A DNA stretch of 64,000 nucleotides from Anaerosporobacter mobilis DSM 15930 (GTDB lineage: Bacteria > Bacillota > Clostridia > Lachnospirales > Lachnospiraceae). The notes beneath the pieces are model-generated. The model had not been told where the DNA came from. It made no database searches and was given only the letters and a program-made list of their open reading frames with translations. The translations under genes were made by a program, and so were the position numbers. This document shows positions 17,682 to 26,848 of the stretch, piece by piece. The stretch covers positions 62,001-126,000 of the forward strand of contig NZ_FRCP01000010.1 in assembly GCF_900142955.1 (NCBI RefSeq), in the 5' to 3' direction. Positions within the stretch are counted from its first letter, which is position 1, and the number at the start of each line of letters is the position of its first letter.

Positions 17682-18278
17682 ATGGATTATTATAGTAGTC
17701 AAATAACAAAATTAATAGAACAATTATCAAGATTACCAGGAATAGGTGGTAAGACAGCACAACGTTTGGCTTTTCATATAATTAATATGCCACAGGATCA
17801 AGTAGCAGCATTATCGGCATCTATTACCGAAGCGAAAAATAATGTCAGGTATTGTACAAGCTGTTACACATTAACGGATAAAGAAGTATGCCCAATCTGT
17901 GCAAGCGAGAAGAGAAATCATAAACAGATCATGGTGGTAGAGAATACAAGAGATTTAGCGGCATATGAGAAAACCCAAAAATATGACGGGATTTATCACG
18001 TATTGCATGGTGCAATCTCTCCAATGCTTGGAATTGGACCATCAGATATTAAGTTGAAGGAGTTAATGCTACGTCTACAAGGGGAGGTAGATGAAGTCAT
18101 TATAGCAACCAATTCAAGCCTAGAAGGAGAAACTACGGCGATGTATATTAGTAAGTTAATAAAGCCAACCGGAATTAAAGTTAGTAGGATTGCCAGCGGT
18201 GTACCAGTAGGTGGAGACTTAGAATATATTGATGAGGTTACACTGCTTCGTGCGTTAGAAGGAAGAACAGAATTATAA
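17682..18278 (+). CDS. recR: Recombination mediator protein RecR
   Basis: This 198-residue protein acts with RecO in loading RecA during recombinational repair. It has the N-terminal helix-hairpin-helix (LPGIGGKTAQRLAFHI), the zinc finger CTSCYTLTDKEVCPIC, a Toprim domain (IMVVENTRDLAAYEKTQKYDGIYHVLHG) and the C-terminal GVPVGGDLEYIDEVTLLRALEGR motif. The ribosome binding site (GGAAGG at 17661-17666) is rather far from ATG 17682. A nearer ATG at 17671 opens only a two-codon frame, which could tune translation. Confidence 0.96.
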   Translation: MDYYSSQITKLIEQLSRLPGIGGKTAQRLAFHIINMPQDQVAALSASITEAKNNVRYCTSCYTLTDKEVCPICASEKRNHKQIMVVENTRDLAAYEKTQKYDGIYHVLHGAISPMLGIGPSDIKLKELMLRLQGEVDEVIIATNSSLEGETTAMYISKLIKPTGIKVSRIASGVPVGGDLEYIDEVTLLRALEGRTEL

Positions 18279-18296
18279 AAGTGCATTAAAATGCAC

Positions 18297-18338
18297 AAAA
18301 AAAGAAGATGCAAATCCGAGTGCATCTTCTTTTTTTTT
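18297..18338 (+). terminator. Rho-independent terminator after recR
   Basis: A 16-bp stem (18297-18312 with 18321-18336) with an eight-base loop ends in a long T tract. A smaller hairpin (18281-18286 with 18291-18296) lies just before it. Confidence 0.85.
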
Positions 18339-18365
18339 GTTAATGAGAGGGGGGGAGTATTTCAA

Positions 18366-18473
18366 ATGTATGAAAATCTCTTGCAAGTATTATTATATCA
18401 AGCAGTTGTGACCGGAGTATGGACAAACCATAAAAAGAAAATTAATATAAAAAAATTCATGAGTCAAACATAA
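18366..18473 (+). CDS. Possible 35-residue peptide
   Basis: A short frame from ATG 18366 encodes MYENLLQVLLYQAVVTG followed by a basic tail (NHKKKINIKKF). A G-rich GAGAGGGGGGGAG lies about 10 bases upstream. It starts with a hydrophobic stretch of about 15 residues, so it could be a small membrane peptide. It matches no family I know. The spot downstream of recR holds bofA in many clostridia, but this is not BofA. It may be chance. Confidence 0.25.
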   Translation: MYENLLQVLLYQAVVTGVWTNHKKKINIKKFMSQT

Positions 18474-18591
18474 AACAAACATAAAAAAGATATTAAGGAA
18501 AAATAAACAGCTAAAAAATGCGTCTTTTAGGCAACTAGGACTTCCGTGTCGGCATATACTATTATGAGTATTTTTTGCAAGGAGTAGGTGT

Positions 18592-19539
18592 ATGAAACAG
18601 AAAGTATGTAGACTAGGGATACTACTTCTCATTATATTACTGATACCATGTGGCATTACATATCTATTATCAGGTAAAGGTTCTAAATCAAGTGGAACAA
18701 AAAACGATTCAATTCGTATTCGTGTAGAAGAAAACGGAGTAGATAAAGAATATTCTCTCGATACATATATTATGATGGCAATGGCAGCAGATATACCAGT
18801 AACATATGAGTTAGAGACATTGAAGGCTCAAGCAACGATATTACGTACGTATGTATATGTGGTAGCTAAGAAAAACGAGACCAATTCCCTCAAAGCAGAT
18901 GATATTGGGTTACAATACAAAGCACTAAATGCAGCCAAAGTTAGCTGGGGAGAGGAGAACGCAGATCAATATGAAAAAAAGTTATTGAAGGCGATCGAAG
19001 ATACAAACAATATGGTGGTTACATATAATGACGATTTAATTATTCCGCTTTTCCACCCGGTTAGTATTGGAATGACAAGAAGTTCCAAACAAGCAATCGG
19101 TGAAGATATTGCATACTTAGCTTCTGTTGAAAGCAAAGGAGATGTACAGAGTACAGACTACATGAAAATCAGTAGTATTCCCAAAGAAACAGTGGTAGAG
19201 CAGTTAAAGAAGGTCTATCCAGATTGCAATGTATCAAAAGATTCCCTAGAAGATGACATTGATATTGAGAAACGCGATGAGGATGGATATATTAAATCTA
19301 TTCAAATAGGAGACGAATCAATAACAGGTGATGAATTTGCAAACTTTTTTGAATTGAATAGTACGAACTTCTATATAGAAACATATGAGGATTCGCTACG
19401 ATTTATATGTAAAGGTAAGGGGCATGGACTTGGATTAAGTCAATATGGTGCTAATTTTATGGCTTTACAAGGGTATAAATATGATGAAATTCTAGAATAT
19501 TATTTTACACAAACTCAGGTAGTAGAATATATACAATAA
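18592..19539 (+). CDS. spoIID: Stage II sporulation protein D
   Basis: This 315-residue SpoIID/LytB-domain protein degrades peptidoglycan glycan strands as a lytic transglycosylase during engulfment of the forespore. An N-terminal membrane anchor (about 5-27) is followed by the SpoIID core: ELETLKAQATILRTYVYVVAKKN with the family's invariant LKAQA region, then a C-terminal CKGKGHGLGLSQYGANFMAL motif. AAGGAG precedes ATG 18592. The next gene encodes the SpoIIQ-like protein, an order seen in clostridia. Confidence 0.92.
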   Translation: MKQKVCRLGILLLIILLIPCGITYLLSGKGSKSSGTKNDSIRIRVEENGVDKEYSLDTYIMMAMAADIPVTYELETLKAQATILRTYVYVVAKKNETNSLKADDIGLQYKALNAAKVSWGEENADQYEKKLLKAIEDTNNMVVTYNDDLIIPLFHPVSIGMTRSSKQAIGEDIAYLASVESKGDVQSTDYMKISSIPKETVVEQLKKVYPDCNVSKDSLEDDIDIEKRDEDGYIKSIQIGDESITGDEFANFFELNSTNFYIETYEDSLRFICKGKGHGLGLSQYGANFMALQGYKYDEILEYYFTQTQVVEYIQ

Positions 19540-19601
19540 ATTAAGAATGCCAATGTATAAAACTTTCATTTCTGGTGAGAATATTGCTAGAGGTGATGAA
19601 T

Positions 19602-20420
19602 GTGAGTAAAAAGAATGTTCCAGACTTTCTAAAAGCCAAAGGCTTTTATGTGTCTTTACTTACTGGTATATGTGCATTATGCATTATCTGCGTTGTGTAC
19701 GTAAGTATGCTTACTAGTAACGATAAAGATAATGTTGTAGATTTGAATGATTCAAACAATCAAACAGAAGATATGGTTAAAGATGGCCAGAATACAGAAG
19801 TTGCTGATTCAGATTTAACGAATGAACAAAATGTAGCAGGTATTGATGCAGATGTTCCTTCTGATCTAACAGGAGATGCAGAAATCCAAGATGCAGAAGA
19901 AGTAAAAGAGACAGAATCTAATGCAGTTACCACACAAGAACAAGCAGATGCACAAGAAGAGAACAGTGCAGTTGCAACAAGCGGTAAAAGTACCAATTTA
20001 ACATTTAACGAGGAAAAGGGATTACTCTGGCCAGTTGATGGTAATGTTATCATGAATTATAGTATGAGCAGCGTAATATATTTTCAAACACTAGATCAAT
20101 ATAAGTGTAATCCAGCTATTATTATTCAGGCGGAAGTCGGAGAAGAAGTACTTAATGCTGCAAAAGGAATTGTATCCGATATCTCTTACAATGAAGAGAC
20201 TGGAAACACTGTCACTGTATCAATTGGTGATGGATACAAAGTAATCTATGGGCAATTAGATGAAAATCTAAACGTTAAAGAAGGTCAAACCGTTTCAGAG
20301 GGTACTGCAATCGGTACAATTGCAAAACCAACAAAATACTATGTAAAAGAAGGAACTAATTTATTCTTTGAAGTATTATTAGAGGATGAAACAGTTAATC
20401 CAATGTTATTATTACGTTAA
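19602..20420 (+). CDS. spoIIQ: SpoIIQ-like M23-domain protein lacking zinc ligands
   Basis: This 272-residue protein has one membrane helix (about 13-34), a long acidic Thr/Asn/Gln-rich linker and a C-terminal LytM (M23) fold (about 150-272). Its place after spoIID points to SpoIIQ, the forespore partner of SpoIIIAH in the channel across the sporulation septum. The metal ligands expected in an active M23 enzyme are replaced: the H-x-H motif region reads IYGQLDENL and the last motif NLFFEV. It should therefore be structural. GTG 19602 has the best spacing to AGAGGTGA; ATG 19596 is an alternative. Confidence 0.82.
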   Translation: MSKKNVPDFLKAKGFYVSLLTGICALCIICVVYVSMLTSNDKDNVVDLNDSNNQTEDMVKDGQNTEVADSDLTNEQNVAGIDADVPSDLTGDAEIQDAEEVKETESNAVTTQEQADAQEENSAVATSGKSTNLTFNEEKGLLWPVDGNVIMNYSMSSVIYFQTLDQYKCNPAIIIQAEVGEEVLNAAKGIVSDISYNEETGNTVTVSIGDGYKVIYGQLDENLNVKEGQTVSEGTAIGTIAKPTKYYVKEGTNLFFEVLLEDETVNPMLLLR

Positions 20421-20438
20421 TAGGAAAAATAAAGTAAG

Positions 20439-20480
20439 AGGATTATTATACGAAATAAAATCGTATGATAATCCTTTTTC
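20439..20480. terminator. Terminator between spoIIQ and the PAP2 gene
   Basis: A 15-bp stem with one G-T pair (20439-20453 with 20461-20475) and a seven-base loop is followed by T residues. It serves spoIIQ and possibly also the converging gene. Confidence 0.75.
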
Positions 20481-20498
20481 TTTATATGTGCTGTATAC

Positions 20499-21389
20499 CT
20501 ATTGTTTAGAGTCGTATCGTTTCAGAAGATATGGATAAGCCACTGTGATCCATAATACGAGAAGAAAATAGCGAATCATATCGGCGGGTATTGAAGCTCC
20601 AAGAACTACCTTTAGACCTACTTTTAATAACAAAGCAATACCAATACCAATTAAAAACTTAACAATTTGTTTTGAAGGATAAGATGACTTTTCATTAAAA
20701 TGAATGTATGTCGATTCTATATACCAACCGAGTGAGAAACCTATACCTGCACCAGCCGCTTTACAACAATCTGAAGCATATTTTGAATCAATTACAGAAC
20801 CTTGTAACAGAATAAGAGAATACACGGCAACTGCTATTGAGATGATACTTAATAGGATTGCAGTAATCTTATAATTCTTGTCAAGTAGTTCAAATCGAGT
20901 AATGAGATAATTTGTTCCCAAGGAAAGAAGTAAAGTAAGTCCAAAGGATACAAAGACATCTGCCACGGTGTGTACCCCAAGATACATACGTGATAGCATA
21001 ACACTGCATATAATGATAAAGCAAATAATTCGATTACGAGTCTTCTTTGTATTCCATGCAAATGTACTATAAAGAGCAGTTGCACACTGTGTATGTCCAC
21101 TTGGAAAAGAATAGCCCGTTGCAGTTTTAACTGCCTTTTCTACAGGAATAAAAGAAGGATCCTTAATCCAGGGTCTTGGTACTCGAAACGTGATTTTTAG
21201 CGTCTGAACTAGTAATCCCGAAGTAAAAAAAGAAAAACAAATTCGATACGCAAGGCGTTTATTATAACACCAATAGAGAAAACAAATAATAGCAAGTACA
21301 AGTACTTCTTCTCCAAAGAACGTTAGTAGAAGAAACAAACGATCAAGAAGAGGGGTACGAATAGATTCTAATACCTTTAAAAATTCCAT
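20499..21389 (-). CDS. PAP2-family membrane phosphatase
   Basis: This 296-residue integral membrane protein has the three phosphatase motifs of the type 2 phosphatidic acid phosphatase superfamily: KITFRVPRPW, the PSGHTQ loop and SRMYLGVHTVADV, which holds the nucleophilic His and its Asp. Members dephosphorylate lipid phosphates such as undecaprenyl pyrophosphate or phosphatidate, and the substrate here is unknown. The C-terminal 150 residues add further membrane helices. GGAGGTATC precedes the start at 21389. It is transcribed towards spoIIQ, so it is a separate unit. Confidence 0.9.
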   Translation of the reverse strand: MEFLKVLESIRTPLLDRLFLLLTFFGEEVLVLAIICFLYWCYNKRLAYRICFSFFTSGLLVQTLKITFRVPRPWIKDPSFIPVEKAVKTATGYSFPSGHTQCATALYSTFAWNTKKTRNRIICFIIICSVMLSRMYLGVHTVADVFVSFGLTLLLSLGTNYLITRFELLDKNYKITAILLSIISIAVAVYSLILLQGSVIDSKYASDCCKAAGAGIGFSLGWYIESTYIHFNEKSSYPSKQIVKFLIGIGIALLLKVGLKVVLGASIPADMIRYFLLVLWITVAYPYLLKRYDSKQ

Positions 21390-21827
21390 TTGATACCTCC
21401 ATAGATTTATGAATTATATTTACATATCTAAGCACATATTATTTCAAATTGAGTATACTATTATTATAGCAAAGGAGTCGGTTGAATAAAAGCTTCAATC
21501 TGATAATGCGCAATTTCTGTATAGTGCTTCTGCATAATGTGTAATTGTTGAATTGATACATATTGACAACACGCAACCGATTTTATTTACAATGGCTAAG
21601 GTAGAGTATTGTCCTGGCCTATAAACGTATTTCTTTGCTATGTTAACGTACGAGATTAGTTGGTTGCTTCAAATATATAGTATAACTGGGCCATCGCATT
21701 TGGTGTATTTCTTATGCGTATGGCTCTTTGTTTATTCTAGGGATTAATACCTAGATTTTCTTGATTGAAAAAGAAGAATTCATTTGCTATAGTGTTACTT
21801 GTAAATAAATGGAAAGCAGGTAAGGGA
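21390..21827. other. Intergenic region with one strong hairpin
   Basis: This 438-base gap separates two divergent genes. A good stem-loop lies at 21688-21726 (GGGCCATCGCAT paired with ATGCGTATGGCTC, 14-base loop) and is followed by TTTGTTTATTC. It could be an attenuator or leader terminator for the secreted protein at 21828, or a stray terminator. I see no other gene or motif here. Confidence 0.45.
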
Positions 21828-23006
21828 ATGAAAAAGTTAACAAGGGTGTTATTAATTGTATTGGCATGTGTGGGTATAGCATTACCAGCTGGCAAGGTGT
21901 TGGCTACTGAGATGACAGACACAACTGCAAACGGTTCAATTATTGACACGGATACAAATTACGAAGTAACAGAATTTGAAACAAATGAGTTAAATATAAC
22001 GCTAGAAGAGCCTAACTATAAAAGTTATTATGTAGATGTTCCTAATGGTCAGAGTGTAGTTGTACCCATAACGTTAGATGAAAAAGGTAGACTGTATTAC
22101 ATATACGACTTTAAGAACGAATACCAAGATCAAAAGTCATATTATTTGGATGTGTATACGGATGCAGCATGTACACAGATGGCAGATTACTATAACTATG
22201 ATACCTATTATGGAGAATTAGACGTTACGAAAACAGGAACGTATTATATCAAGTTCTCGGTAATGGATTCTACTGTGCAACAGGAGACCTTTAATTATTT
22301 CAAGTTTAGCTCTTTCTATGTAAATTCTCGTAATGAGACTTTATCTAGTGGGAAACAAGTAGTAACTGCATTTTTAAGCTATGACAAACCAATCTATTAT
22401 AAAGTAACGGTAAGTAAACCAGGAAGTATTTCCTTCAACATGCAATCTTCTAAAGGTGGTAACGTGATTTTATGCAATAGTAAGAAAAAAGCGATTGCAA
22501 GTGAGTGCAAATCAACGGATACGGACCATACTTTTGTGTTCGCAGTATCGAAGGGAACATATTATCTTAAAGTGACCTCACCTTCTTATTTCGCATATGT
22601 AATGCAGACGTTCAAAGGAATTACAGATAAGAGCGGACCTAGCAAACAAAAGGCTAAGACTCTAAAAGTAGATGGTGCCATAGTAAATGCCCTAGCATTA
22701 TCAACTGAGAAGTCTGGTAAAGCAGATTGGTTTAAGTTTACCAACGACAAGAAGAGAAAAACAATTGTAGATGTGGTGGGAATGGTATCTTGTGGTGGAT
22801 TAAAGATAGACTTTTATGATACCAAGGGAACAAGTTGGGGATCTAGATACTTCTATCCTGCAAATAATGTGGATGGCGGAGTTAGTACTATCTATTACGT
22901 CATGGATGGAACGAAAAAACTACCAGAAGGAACATACTATATTAAAGTATCTAAAACATCTGCAAAAACCAATGCTACCTATAGTGTGGGCGTACGCAGT
23001 AAGTAG
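21828..23006 (+). CDS. Secreted protein with PPC-like domains, paralogue 1
   Basis: This 392-residue exported protein has a signal peptide (MKKLTRVLLIVLACVGIALPAGKV, cleavage near ATE). The rest is beta-rich with two segments resembling bacterial pre-peptidase C-terminal (PPC) domains: a TGTYYIKFSV block near residue 140 and a final PEGTYYIKVSK block. KADWFKF precedes the last domain, a common PPC start. No enzyme domain is present. The protein encoded next has the same length and the same block order, so the pair arose by duplication. The likely role is binding at the cell surface or to polysaccharide, but this is inference. ATG 21828 is chosen because the signal peptide starts there. Confidence 0.75.
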   Translation: MKKLTRVLLIVLACVGIALPAGKVLATEMTDTTANGSIIDTDTNYEVTEFETNELNITLEEPNYKSYYVDVPNGQSVVVPITLDEKGRLYYIYDFKNEYQDQKSYYLDVYTDAACTQMADYYNYDTYYGELDVTKTGTYYIKFSVMDSTVQQETFNYFKFSSFYVNSRNETLSSGKQVVTAFLSYDKPIYYKVTVSKPGSISFNMQSSKGGNVILCNSKKKAIASECKSTDTDHTFVFAVSKGTYYLKVTSPSYFAYVMQTFKGITDKSGPSKQKAKTLKVDGAIVNALALSTEKSGKADWFKFTNDKKRKTIVDVVGMVSCGGLKIDFYDTKGTSWGSRYFYPANNVDGGVSTIYYVMDGTKKLPEGTYYIKVSKTSAKTNATYSVGVRSK

Positions 23007-23159
23007 AATAGAAAATTGATACTATTTACTTGAATAGATAGTGTTATAACTATTGATAATTAATGGAAGATTTGCTATATTATATAATATGTTTATATAA
23101 TTATACAAATATAGCATATTAAATGGAAATTTAGACGTTAAATAGGAGGGAATTAAACA

Positions 23160-24338
23160 ATGATTAGTAAATTTAAAAAAGTTTTGTGTAGTTTATTGTT
23201 AGCACTTTCATTAATGGTATCAAGTATTTTGGGACCATTAAATGTTCAAGCAGCGACGATATACGATGAGTCAGATGCAGAGACTGCGGAATTATCAACG
23301 GTATTAATAACAACAGGAACAACAGAGGATTTAGAGAAAATTGTTACATATTCAATTGAAACTACTGTAGAAAATGAAGTAGTACCAATTGATATTCCAG
23401 CTAAGGGGTATTTGGATTTCTACGTAGCTACAAATATTTCTAGTGAAGTTGCAATATTCACAGATGAAAGTTGTACAAAAAAAGCAGGTTATTCGGTTTA
23501 TATATCTTCATCTTCAGAACAATTACAAGCAGGCGTATACGGAGAAAATGGAAAGGCATTTTTTCCAGAAGCAGGTACATATTATGTGAAATTTAGTAAG
23601 GCAGGAGCATATTTATTTAGTTCTCAAATGTTTAGTGGGGAAAACCGTACCTTAAAAGATAATACATATACAACAGCGTATGGATATAAATATGAGTCAT
23701 TTAACTATGACAGTAATAACATTTATTACAAGTATACTCCATCAAAGACAGGATATATTTCTATAAGTACAGAATACCTATCTGATTCCGGTTCAAGTTA
23801 TATAACTCTATGTAACAGTAGTAAAAAGGAAATTTCCGAGGAAGTTTATACGAATACTACTTATTCTTCTGGAAAAGTAGTTTTTGCAGTAAAAAAAGGT
23901 GCTACTTACTACATTAAAGTTAAAACTTCATCAGAAAAATATCGTATTAAGAGTAAAATCACAGGGGTCACTGAAAGTAGCGGAACGAAAAAATCCAATG
24001 CTAAAACGTTGACTATTGGAAAAGAGAGAAAAGGAATACTTCTTACAGAAGATAAGACTTCGTCAGCCGATTGGTATAAGTTCACGTTATCAAAAGCAAC
24101 AAAATTAAACCTTACAGTAGCGGGAAATGCCTCATCCGTTGGAATTAAAGTGGAGTTAACAAGTGCCAATATTGGTGGTTCTGTCGACGTAAATATTAGT
24201 GGTGCAGATTATAAACGAACAACGTCACTTGAGACATTTACATCTGCGACTCTTCCAAAAGGAACCTATTATATTCGTGTTTACAAAGGTGATAAAAAGG
24301 CGTCAGGAAATTATTCAATAAAGGTATCTAAGAGATAG
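23160..24338 (+). CDS. Secreted protein with PPC-like domains, paralogue 2
   Basis: This 392-residue exported protein is paralogous to the upstream gene and has identical length. The signal peptide runs to about VQAAT. Matching blocks are AIFTDESCTKKAGY, AGTYYVKFSKAG, YITLCNSSKKEI, VVFAVKKGATYYIKV, SADWYKFTLSKA and PKGTYYIRVYKGDKKASGNYSIKVSK. Sequence divergence is large, so the duplication is old. AGGAGGG stands before ATG 23160. A terminator follows. Function is unknown; PPC domains usually serve in secretion or substrate binding. Confidence 0.75.
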   Translation: MISKFKKVLCSLLLALSLMVSSILGPLNVQAATIYDESDAETAELSTVLITTGTTEDLEKIVTYSIETTVENEVVPIDIPAKGYLDFYVATNISSEVAIFTDESCTKKAGYSVYISSSSEQLQAGVYGENGKAFFPEAGTYYVKFSKAGAYLFSSQMFSGENRTLKDNTYTTAYGYKYESFNYDSNNIYYKYTPSKTGYISISTEYLSDSGSSYITLCNSSKKEISEEVYTNTTYSSGKVVFAVKKGATYYIKVKTSSEKYRIKSKITGVTESSGTKKSNAKTLTIGKERKGILLTEDKTSSADWYKFTLSKATKLNLTVAGNASSVGIKVELTSANIGGSVDVNISGADYKRTTSLETFTSATLPKGTYYIRVYKGDKKASGNYSIKVSKR

Positions 24339-24352
24339 TGGATATAGAAGAC

Positions 24353-24386
24353 AAAAGGAACTAGGCAGATAAGCCTAGTTCCTTTT
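24353..24386. terminator. Bidirectional terminator between convergent secreted-protein genes
   Basis: A perfect 14-bp stem (24353-24366 with 24373-24386) has a six-base loop, with A-rich and T-rich ends suitable for both strands. Confidence 0.85.
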
Positions 24387-24419
24387 GCATAGTCAGAATT
24401 ATATTGACCGTTTAAGTTA

Positions 24420-25424
24420 TTAGTAATAATAACTATATTGGAATTTTCCGCTTGAAGAATATGTTGCATTACGAAGATCTGCTTTTTTGTTTTTTAAGTT
24501 TGCTTTTTTAATTGTTAGAGTGAAATCTTTTGTAGAACCGTGAGAAACACTCATTTTCATAGATTTTGTTGAATAAGTTCCAATTGTTTTTCCTGCATCT
24601 GTTTTAAAGGTAATTTTAACATTTTTTAGTTCAGTAACTTTATAACCCGAATAGTTAACAAATCTACATTTTAGTACTAAATCACCGTTTGTAGCATAAG
24701 AGGAACTGTACACTTGTAATCCACAGTTACCGTAATATAGATCACTAGTTGTCATTTTAGTTTCTTTGTATGTATTAGCTTTTACAGTAATTTTACAAGT
24801 CAATTTTTGACCACTTTTTGTCTTTGCTGTAATTGTAGTAGTTCCTGCTTTTTTAGCAGTAACAACACCTTTGCTATTTACCGTTGCAACACTAGCCTTA
24901 CTTGATGACCAAGTTACTGATTCTGAGGTATTATCAACCTTTAACTTTTTCGTAAAACCTACGGATAGTGTTGCAGATTTATCGCTTATTGTTGCTAGAA
25001 TCTTTTCTGCATCAATATCAAATAAAAATTGCGAATCTGTATCAAACATAAGTGTTACATTATAATCTCCAGAGGGCATATTATCGCAAGTAAGTCCATA
25101 GCAATAGAGGCCCGCATCTTCATACCAATACCAATCAGTACTGTAGATAACACTGTCACCATATAAGTCACCAGCACTATCATATATACTTACGTCACAA
25201 TTTAATACATCTGGAACATAGAAATATAAGGATATATTTGTATTTGTATCAACTGTAAAATCATAAGATAGTTCTGTATTAGCTACTGCTGTGCCCTCTT
25301 CTTCTAATAAAATATCATACTCTTTCTGGGCAGCCTGAATAGTATCTGTGTTAGTGAATACTGTGGTTAGGCAAATTAAAAATGCTAATACTAGTGAATA
25401 AATTTTAGTTCGTTTTGTTCTCAT
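24420..25424 (-). CDS. Secreted protein with a Big2 Ig-like domain
   Basis: This 334-residue exported protein has a signal peptide of about 31 residues (ending near TIQAAQ). An N-terminal beta-rich region (about 40-145) precedes a clear bacterial Ig-like group 2 domain near 148-225: ATLSVGFTKKLKV, VTWSSSKASVATVNSKGVV and AKKAGTTTITAKT. The C-terminal 100 residues resemble another beta-sandwich (LQVYSSSYATNGDLVLKCRF). Big2 domains occur in adhesins and glycan-active surface proteins. No enzyme motif is visible. GGAGGAAA precedes the start. It faces the two PPC-like genes. Confidence 0.8.
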   Translation of the reverse strand: MRTKRTKIYSLVLAFLICLTTVFTNTDTIQAAQKEYDILLEEEGTAVANTELSYDFTVDTNTNISLYFYVPDVLNCDVSIYDSAGDLYGDSVIYSTDWYWYEDAGLYCYGLTCDNMPSGDYNVTLMFDTDSQFLFDIDAEKILATISDKSATLSVGFTKKLKVDNTSESVTWSSSKASVATVNSKGVVTAKKAGTTTITAKTKSGQKLTCKITVKANTYKETKMTTSDLYYGNCGLQVYSSSYATNGDLVLKCRFVNYSGYKVTELKNVKITFKTDAGKTIGTYSTKSMKMSVSHGSTKDFTLTIKKANLKNKKADLRNATYSSSGKFQYSYYY

Positions 25425-25552
25425 AACATTTCCTCCACTTTAAATAATTTTATCCATTATTTACTATACTATACTCAAATTGACATTACAAGTCAGAGGT
25501 TGCATTAAATAAGTAATTTTGTAGAATAATTGTTAAACATTATGTTTTATAT

Positions 25553-25588
25553 AAAAAAAGACCAATTACAAATGTATATTGGCCTTTC
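25553..25588 (-). terminator. Probable terminator after the hemolysin III-like gene
   Basis: Read on the - strand, an imperfect stem (AAGGCCAAT with ATTGGTCTT) is followed by seven T residues, 15-50 bases after the stop codon. Confidence 0.6.
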
Positions 25589-25602
25589 TAGCAATAAAAT
25601 TA

Positions 25603-26268
25603 TTATACTGTCATCTTAGCCACATAGAAGTACATGAGTACAAAATGGCAGAAACTACCCCCTAAGCAGAATAGATGAAATATATCATGAGAGTTAAAGT
25701 TTTTGTGAATACTATTAAAAACGGGAAGTTTTAATGCATAAATGACACCACCAACCGTATAGATAACACCACCTGCTAATAACCAACCAAAAGCAGGACC
25801 AGATAATTTGGCTAATAATTGTGGAAAAGCGAAGATACACATCCAACCCATAGCAATATATATTACGGAGGATACCCAGCGTGGACAGTATATCCAAAAC
25901 GCTTTTAGACATATACCAGCAAGAGCCATTGCCCAGATAACAATAAATAACGTCCAACCGGTACGACCACCAAGTACAATTAAACAAATTGGAGTATACG
26001 TACTTGCTATAAGTATGGAGATACTCATGTGATCAAACTTCTTGAGTCTTCGGTTAATGGTTTCTGTAGAATTAATAGAATGATATAATGAACTTGCGGT
26101 ATATAGAAGAACTAAACCAAAGCTAAAAATACCAAGCGATATAAGGTGCAGAGAATCTGAAGTTCTTGCTAATTGTATTAGTAATGGAATAGATATAAGT
26201 AATGCGGTAGCAGAACCAATTATATGTGTAAGTGCACTAGCGGGATCTTTTAAGTGTAATTTCTTCAT
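25603..26268 (-). CDS. Hemolysin III (TrhA/YqfA, PAQR) family membrane protein
   Basis: This 221-residue protein has seven predicted membrane helices and the PAQR-family histidines and acidic residues: DPASALTHIIGSATALL at the start, SLYHS near residue 61 with the nearby KKFDHMSI and HDIFHLFCLGGSFCHF near the end. Bacterial members influence membrane fluidity; the haemolysin name is historical. GGAGGCG precedes the start. It appears to be a single-gene unit. Confidence 0.9.
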   Translation of the reverse strand: MKKLHLKDPASALTHIIGSATALLISIPLLIQLARTSDSLHLISLGIFSFGLVLLYTASSLYHSINSTETINRRLKKFDHMSISILIASTYTPICLIVLGGRTGWTLFIVIWAMALAGICLKAFWIYCPRWVSSVIYIAMGWMCIFAFPQLLAKLSGPAFGWLLAGGVIYTVGGVIYALKLPVFNSIHKNFNSHDIFHLFCLGGSFCHFVLMYFYVAKMTV

Positions 26269-26483
26269 AATAAAACGCCTCCATAACCTGTGTCGAGTTT
26301 AACAATAACCTCACATATAGTATTGATAACTACATGTGATAATATGTATATTACACCTATATAAATTAAAAATCAATAGGAAAATATTTATGCATATGAT
26401 ATAATGACTGCACTTAATGTAATTAAATCAATTTTACTATATATGAAAGAGGAATTCGTTTAGAAAGGGGTATTGTTAATATT

Positions 26484-26672
26484 ATGGATTTGAATATTGG
26501 TGATATTGTTAAATTAAAGAAACAGCACCCATGCGGAAGTAGTGAGTGGGAAATCCTTAGAGTAGGTATGGACTTTCGTTTAAAATGCATGGGGTGTGGG
26601 CACCAGGTTATGTTACCAAGAAAACAAGTTGAGAAGAACATACGGAATATCCGTAAAAAGAATGAAGAATAA
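26484..26672 (+). CDS. DUF951 family small zinc-ribbon-like protein
   Basis: This 62-residue conserved Firmicutes protein has the pattern DIVKLKKQHPCGSSEWEILRVGMDFRLKCMGCGHQVMLPR, typical of DUF951. The three cysteines (HPCG, CMGC) and nearby His could bind metal. The family often neighbours rpsF or DNA-segregation genes, and here it lies just upstream of rpsF. The function is not known. Confidence 0.88.
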   Translation: MDLNIGDIVKLKKQHPCGSSEWEILRVGMDFRLKCMGCGHQVMLPRKQVEKNIRNIRKKNEE

Positions 26673-26722
26673 GAAGAAACCTATAAACAAGGGGTCAAAT
26701 AAGCAAATTTGTAAAAAAAAAG

Positions 26723-26751
26723 TTGCATAAGTTGTACAAGTATGTTAAAAT
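26723..26751 (+). promoter_or_regulatory. Promoter of the rpsF-ssb-rpsR operon
   Basis: TTGCAT (26723-26728) and TAAAAT (26746-26751) are separated by exactly 17 bases, about 100 bases before rpsF. Confidence 0.6.
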
Positions 26752-26783
26752 CATAAATTGTGATATATTTAAAATTAATTAAT

Positions 26784-26818
26784 CCTTGCTCTTTTTTAAT
26801 GTATTAAAAAAGAAAAGG
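26784..26818 (+). promoter_or_regulatory. Hairpin in the rpsF leader
   Basis: A ten-bp stem (26791-26800 with 26803-26812) is extended by CCTT/AAGG (26784-26787 with 26815-26818). It ends 13 bases before the rpsF Shine-Dalgarno. Many bacteria regulate this operon by S6:S18 binding to its leader. I could not see the diagnostic bulged CCG, so autoregulation here is only a possibility. Confidence 0.4.
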
Positions 26819-26848
26819 GCCAAAGACCAGAAGGAGGTGCAAGCAACT

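Noticed and set aside
18291..18365. Extended version of the small frame after recR
   Set aside because: Its first codons lie inside the recR terminator hairpin, so only the shorter frame from 18366 was kept, at low confidence.
26784..26848. S6:S18 leader RNA motif before rpsF
   Set aside because: A hairpin is present but the diagnostic bulged CCG was not seen; it is listed only as a hairpin.
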